Assembly (NCBI GenBank): GCA_005788935.1
Contig: SYAK01000412.1
Span: 1-8,847 of the forward strand
DNA from: Pseudomonadota bacterium
Lineage (GTDB): Bacteria; Myxococcota; UBA9042; PHBI01
Length of the DNA stretch: 8,847 nucleotides
Direction: 5' to 3'
Part shown: piece by piece, positions 5,362-8,847 of the stretch
How positions within the stretch are numbered: the stretch's first letter is position 1
How the letters are laid out: each line of letters starts with the position of its first letter
Made by a program: the position numbers and the translations under genes
Notes under the pieces: model-generated
What the model was told of the DNA's origin: nothing
What the model saw: the letters and a program-made list of their open reading frames with translations, nothing else
Databases searched by the model: none

Positions 5362-6036
5362 TCACTTCAGGATGGGCGGCACCAGGAGGCGCATGCCCGG
5401 GCGCAGGTCCATCGGGTCGACGATGTTGTTCGACGCCGCGATCCGGCGCCACTCGCCCGGATCCTCGTACTCCGCGAAGGCGATCGACTGCAGCGTGTCA
5501 CCCTGCTTCACGACGCGAAGCTTCGCGTGGTCCGGGGACTGCTTGTCGTACTTCGGGTTCGGCAGCTGCTCGAGGGCCATCGTGACCTTGGCCCGAACCG
5601 GCGTTCCGTCCGGCATGAACATCGTGTACTCGACATCCAGCTTCTTCAGGAAGAACACGTACTCCGGGTTCGTCTCGCTCGACGCGGTGAACTTGCCCCA
5701 GACGAACACCACAACCGGGACGATGTGGGTGTCCTTCTTGTACACCATCAGCCGCTCGAGTTTGTCGATGTACTCCGAGCGCACCGAGGTGCCCTTCTCG
5801 TAGGTGTCGAACCACGCCTCGGGGATGGTCAGACAGACGCCGCTCGAGCCCTGGTACTCGGGCACGGACGCCTGCTGGTTGGCCTCGCGGGTGGCGAGCT
5901 TGAGCTCCTGCGACGTCTTCAGGGACGCAGGGTTGAACATGAACGTCAACGTGCCGCCGCCGTCCTTCTGGGACACGGCACCCCTTTCGTATTTGCCGTA
6001 GACGTCAAGACGCGCTTTCTCGAGTTGATTGCTCAT
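5362..6036 (-). CDS. CIS tube-type protein with C-terminal LysM domain (Afp7/Pvc7-like hub adaptor)
   Basis: From the ATG at 6036 the product has 224 residues. The N-terminal 160 or so match the contractile injection system tube-type domain: Phe-Met-Phe-Asn-Pro-Ala-Ser-Leu-Lys at about 32-40, Ala-Trp-Phe-Asp-Thr-Tyr at 74-79, Val-Trp-Gly-Lys-Phe at 112-116, and Pro-Asp-Gly-Thr-Pro-Val-Arg-Ala-Lys-Val near 142-151. The last 50 or so form a LysM domain: Val-Lys-Gln-Gly-Asp-Thr-Leu-Gln-Ser-Ile-Ala, then Trp-Arg-Arg-Ile-Ala-Ala-Ser-Asn-Asn-Ile, ending Pro-Gly-Met-Arg-Leu-Leu-Val-Pro-Pro. In Afp/PVC particles this protein joins the tube to the hub, and its LysM acts within the baseplate and is not an envelope anchor. 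Its ATG overlaps the preceding gene's TGA (ATGA, 6033-6036), implying translational coupling. A GTG at 6042 would add two residues. It sits just before the hub gene, the Afp7-Afp8 order. Confidence 0.92.
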   Translation of the reverse strand: MSNQLEKARLDVYGKYERGAVSQKDGGGTLTFMFNPASLKTSQELKLATREANQQASVPEYQGSSGVCLTIPEAWFDTYEKGTSVRSEYIDKLERLMVYKKDTHIVPVVVFVWGKFTASSETNPEYVFFLKKLDVEYTMFMPDGTPVRAKVTMALEQLPNPKYDKQSPDHAKLRVVKQGDTLQSIAFAEYEDPGEWRRIAASNNIVDPMDLRPGMRLLVPPILK

Positions 6037-8847
6037 TTCCACTGCCCCGTTCTGTCGTTGTCCTGTTCAAAAATTTCAGCGACCCGGGCCGCCATCTCGA
6101 TGGCGAGCATCTCGATCGCCGCCTCGGACAGCGTCACCTCGCCAGGTCCGGAGGGGCCAGCCCTGTTGGGGGCGGCCGGATCGGGGGCCGGACTGCTCGT
6201 GCGTGCCTCGTCCCGCGGGGAGCGCAACGCCGTCTGAGCGACCGCCTGCGCGGCCGGTGCCACGAGTGCCAGCGGCACGCTGCTCGCCCCGCCAGACGCC
6301 GAGCCGCTGGTCGCGAGCGCCGAGGCCAGCTTCCCGAGGTCCGCGTGACCGTGCGAGCCCTTGACCCCCGTGTCGACGAGCCTCCAATCGGTCCGACGCA
6401 AGGCCTCGGTACGAGAGCTCTGGCCAGCCGCGAGCGCCGAGGCCACCCCCCGCGCATGCGGGGCCACTGCGGCACCCGTCGCGCGGGCCCGCTCGTCCGA
6501 GATGCGCGCAGCCGCAGTGGCCACGGCCTCTCGCATGTCGGGGGCCGACACGAAGTCCACGGCCGCCATCGGAGAGGCCTCGGCGAGCGCGTTCGTGCGC
6601 CCGAAGGTACGGGCCGTCGCCTCGCGGGCATCGCCGAGATCGACCGGAAGGCCGCTGCGGGTTCCGTCGACGCGAGCGAGCCACTCGAACGCGAAGTCCG
6701 CCGACCCTGCACGCTTCATGACCGAGGTCCACTCGGCCCGCTCGGGCGACTCGAGCAGCGCGCTCATGAGAGCGGCCCGCTCGCCGCGCGGCATGCGTCC
6801 AATCCGACTCGAGAGCGCCCTCGGCGACTCGAACGCCCCGGTCGCCGCCCTCCTGTCGGAGGATGGCGTCGTGCGGTCGGCTGCGGCCTCGCCCAGAACG
6901 ATGCCGGCGTCCGCGAGCTCTGTCAGCACACCCCGGCCGCCCTCGATCGCCGCGCCGCGCAGGACCATCTCGCGGATCGCGTCCGAGACATTGGCGCCAC
7001 GGAGGCCACCGAGCATCACCTCGGGCGACAGAACAGCGCCTAGCGTCACGGACTGACGCCACCCCGCCTCCTCGACGAAGGCAGCTGTCGAGGCCCGCCA
7101 CCCCGCGCCCGACGGACGCACGGCCGTGGGACGCTGCGCCCGACGAGCGCTGGGCTCGAGTGGCTGGCCGATCGCGGCCGGCGAGGTCCCCCCCTCGGCG
7201 CCAGCGAGGACGCGCCGCGCCCCCGCCCCTCGCACGGCCCCGCCGACGAGCCGGGTGGCACCCGCGGGCCCTTGGGCTGCCTCGGAGAGCGCCCGCGTGA
7301 CACGGGCTGCGAGTGTCGTCGCACCGGAGCCAACGGAAGCCTGAATCGCCGCAGCGTCTTCTGGCAGACCGCCCGTGAGGAGGGTCGGATCGAGGAGACT
7401 GATCTCCTCGGCAAGGCGCATCGTGCGCGGGCTTTGGTCGGCGAGGAGCCGCCAGGCCGCGGCAGTCACGGCCGCAGCACCGGGGGCGGATGTGTCCAGC
7501 CCACCGAGCAGCGCGGTCGGCAGCCCCATCTCGGCCTCGCCGCGACGGCGCAGCGCGCGAAGGGACGACGTGGCCTGCTCTGCCTCGGGCCGTCCTCGGC
7601 GCGAAGCCCCAAGGCCACCGCGACGGGCCCCTGTCTGCGACACGACGGCCTCGCTCAGGTCACCTGGCGCCGTCACCGGGTCCAAGGCGCCCGCGAGGCC
7701 CGCACCCGACGCCGTGGCGACAGCGCTGCGGGTACCTGTGGCGCGCTCGCGCCGCAGTCCTTCGAGGACCTTGCGGCGGGTCTCGGGCGGAAGCCCCGAG
7801 TTGTCGACGGCACGCGACAGCTCTTCGAGCGACACGAAGGCGCCGACCGCGTCCAGGTCCGCGAGACGCATCGGGATGACACCGTTCTCCGCGAGCGCAC
7901 GCAGCCCTCGCGGGAACGGCGTCGTGGCCGTCATCATGGCCTCGGCGAGGGCCTCGGCGCGCGTCGCGGCATCGAGGCGCGGGGCGCGCGATCCGGCATC
8001 TCCGACACCCGCGGTCCACGTGGCGAGGAGCTTCGCGGTCGCGGCGTCCGCGCCCGGCGTCAGCCCCGACGTCACAAGGCGTTCCACCACCCCGGAAGGG
8101 AGACCGAGCGCTGCGAGCCTCGCTGCGACGCCGGAAGCGAGCCCGACCCCGGACGCGAGCCCAGCGATAGGAGAGGGCGCAGCGCCGCTGCCCCCCGGCG
8201 CTGAGTCCGCGTCACCGGCGACGGGACGCACGCCCTCGGATGCCCGGGGCGCAGGGGTCGCTGGAGCCATGGCGCGGATCTCGTACGACTGCGTCTCGGG
8301 TGTGCGCTGTCCGGATGCCCGAAGACTGGACGCCCGGGCCTTGAGCTCGCGAAGTGTCGTCGCCTGACGCCGCGCGACGGGCGCAGGCTCGGAGGGGTCG
8401 CCAGCCTCGGCCCGGTAGTCGGCTAGCAGCGCGAGCTCGGCGAAGTCGATGGACATCGGCCGGCTCTCACTGGCCTTGAGCCGTTCGAGCAAGCCAGGCC
8501 CCGCGGCAGCCGCTCCGAAGTAAGCGTCCTCGGTGAAGCGGTCGAGGAGACCGAGCGACACCGCCGCCATCTGGCGCGCGGCTGCGTTGGCCACGACGTC
8601 GGAAGCGGTCCCGGTGAGACGGCTCGAGGCCACGGGTCCGCCAAGCGCGACCGCACCGCTCGCGGCTCGGGCCAGATTGCGATGCAGGCGCTCGCCCGCG
8701 TCGCTGCGGTTCCCCGCCGCAGTCCGTGCACCGACCGGCGCCGTCAGACCATTCCCGGACGCCTGCCCATGGCGCAGGAGCGTGCCGAGACGGGAAAGGA
8801 GCGGCGCGAGCTGGGGTGAGGCGCCCGCGTCCAACGAGCCGGCCAGC
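6033..8847 (-). CDS. Very large Ala-rich, Cys-free protein of unknown function, 5' end outside window
   Basis: The frame runs open from the right edge to TGA at 6033-6035, over 930 residues. A TTG at 8834 is the most distal start-like codon, but the frame is open beyond it, so the gene probably extends past the window. The sequence is dominated by Ala, Arg, Gly, Ser and Leu; I count no cysteine and only about eight lysines against very many arginines. Helical stretches alternate with Pro/Ser/Gly-rich linkers, for example the region near 7990-8250. No membrane segment or enzyme motif is visible. The last 30 residues form a helix (Glu-Met-Leu-Ala-Ile-Glu-Met-Ala-Ala-Arg-Val-Ala-Glu-Ile-Phe, then Asp-Arg-Thr-Gly-Gln-Trp) resembling the short helical proteins that often precede the LysM gene in contractile loci (Afp6 position). 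It could be a scaffold, a tape-measure-like protein or a secreted cargo; none is shown. It is coupled to the LysM gene by an ATGA overlap. Confidence 0.75.
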   Translation of the reverse strand, partial: LAGSLDAGASPQLAPLLSRLGTLLRHGQASGNGLTAPVGARTAAGNRSDAGERLHRNLARAASGAVALGGPVASSRLTGTASDVVANAAARQMAAVSLGLLDRFTEDAYFGAAAAGPGLLERLKASESRPMSIDFAELALLADYRAEAGDPSEPAPVARRQATTLRELKARASSLRASGQRTPETQSYEIRAMAPATPAPRASEGVRPVAGDADSAPGGSGAAPSPIAGLASGVGLASGVAARLAALGLPSGVVERLVTSGLTPGADAATAKLLATWTAGVGDAGSRAPRLDAATRAEALAEAMMTATTPFPRGLRALAENGVIPMRLADLDAVGAFVSLEELSRAVDNSGLPPETRRKVLEGLRRERATGTRSAVATASGAGLAGALDPVTAPGDLSEAVVSQTGARRGGLGASRRGRPEAEQATSSLRALRRRGEAEMGLPTALLGGLDTSAPGAAAVTAAAWRLLADQSPRTMRLAEEISLLDPTLLTGGLPEDAAAIQASVGSGATTLAARVTRALSEAAQGPAGATRLVGGAVRGAGARRVLAGAEGGTSPAAIGQPLEPSARRAQRPTAVRPSGAGWRASTAAFVEEAGWRQSVTLGAVLSPEVMLGGLRGANVSDAIREMVLRGAAIEGGRGVLTELADAGIVLGEAAADRTTPSSDRRAATGAFESPRALSSRIGRMPRGERAALMSALLESPERAEWTSVMKRAGSADFAFEWLARVDGTRSGLPVDLGDAREATARTFGRTNALAEASPMAAVDFVSAPDMREAVATAAARISDERARATGAAVAPHARGVASALAAGQSSRTEALRRTDWRLVDTGVKGSHGHADLGKLASALATSGSASGGASSVPLALVAPAAQAVAQTALRSPRDEARTSSPAPDPAAPNRAGPSGPGEVTLSEAAIEMLAIEMAARVAEIFEQDNDRTGQWK

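Noticed and set aside
7272..8367. Two overlapping plus-strand frames of over 300 codons opposite the Ala-rich gene
   Set aside because: Both are Arg/Pro/Ser-rich with no motifs and overlap each other. The minus-strand frame is far longer and is coupled by ATGA to the LysM gene.
8832..8834. TTG as the true start of the Ala-rich gene
   Set aside because: The frame is open through the window edge and no ribosome site can be judged in the 13 bases left, so the gene is treated as 5'-truncated.
1..8847. Complete prophage or canonical type VI secretion locus
   Set aside because: No capsid, terminase, integrase, TssB/C/K/M or ClpV gene is visible. The LysM-tipped CIS tube protein with gpD, gpJ and gpI fits an eCIS/tailocin-like particle better, though the flanks are unseen.
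1..8847. tRNA, rRNA, CRISPR array, insertion sequence or attachment repeats
   Set aside because: Nothing with the required structure or regular repeats was found on reading either strand.

Overview
The window is a high-GC bacterial segment with strong G/C third-position codon bias and TGA at the end of every intact gene. It encodes part of the baseplate of a contractile injection system: a phage-tail-like particle of the Afp/PVC extracellular type (eCIS) or a close tailocin relative. The base composition and the FHA and PASTA domains beside tail genes fit a Myxococcota-like or other high-GC environmental lineage. That taxonomic call is an inference; no marker gene is present.

Layout, left to right. 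On the plus strand: (1) the 3' end of a baseplate-J protein (gpJ/Afp11-like), 1-486; (2) a 17-nt-overlapping baseplate wedge protein that joins an N-terminal PASTA domain to a P2 gpI-type tail domain, 470-1534; (3) a long reading frame, 1608-3134, for a putative tail fibre or accessory protein, broken by one in-frame TAG at 1935-1937; (4) after a strong hairpin, an FHA-domain gene, 3308-3937, with a second well-placed internal start. On the minus strand, converging on these: (5) a gpD-like baseplate hub, 4134-5291; (6) a LysM-tipped CIS tube-type hub adaptor (Afp7/Pvc7-like), 5362-6036; (7) the 3' part of a very large Ala-rich, Cys-free protein of unknown function that runs off the right edge, 6033-8847. 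Two tandem hairpins lie in the 196-nt convergent gap.

How they fit together: in Afp/PVC-type particles the LysM protein joins the inner tube to the hub, the gpD-like hub carries the spike, and gpJ plus the gpI-type protein build the wedges that hold the sheath and fibres. The fibre-like gene would sit on this wedge. The FHA protein suggests a link to Ser/Thr phosphorylation signalling, although its FHA domain lacks the conserved Gly-Arg arginine. Sheath, inner tube, gp25, PAAR/spike, AAA+ ATPase and cap genes are not in the window and would be expected in the flanks.

Points that deserve a second look are the lone TAG, the PASTA-wedge fusion, the FHA protein with two possible starts, and the giant Ala-rich protein whose stop overlaps the start of the LysM gene.
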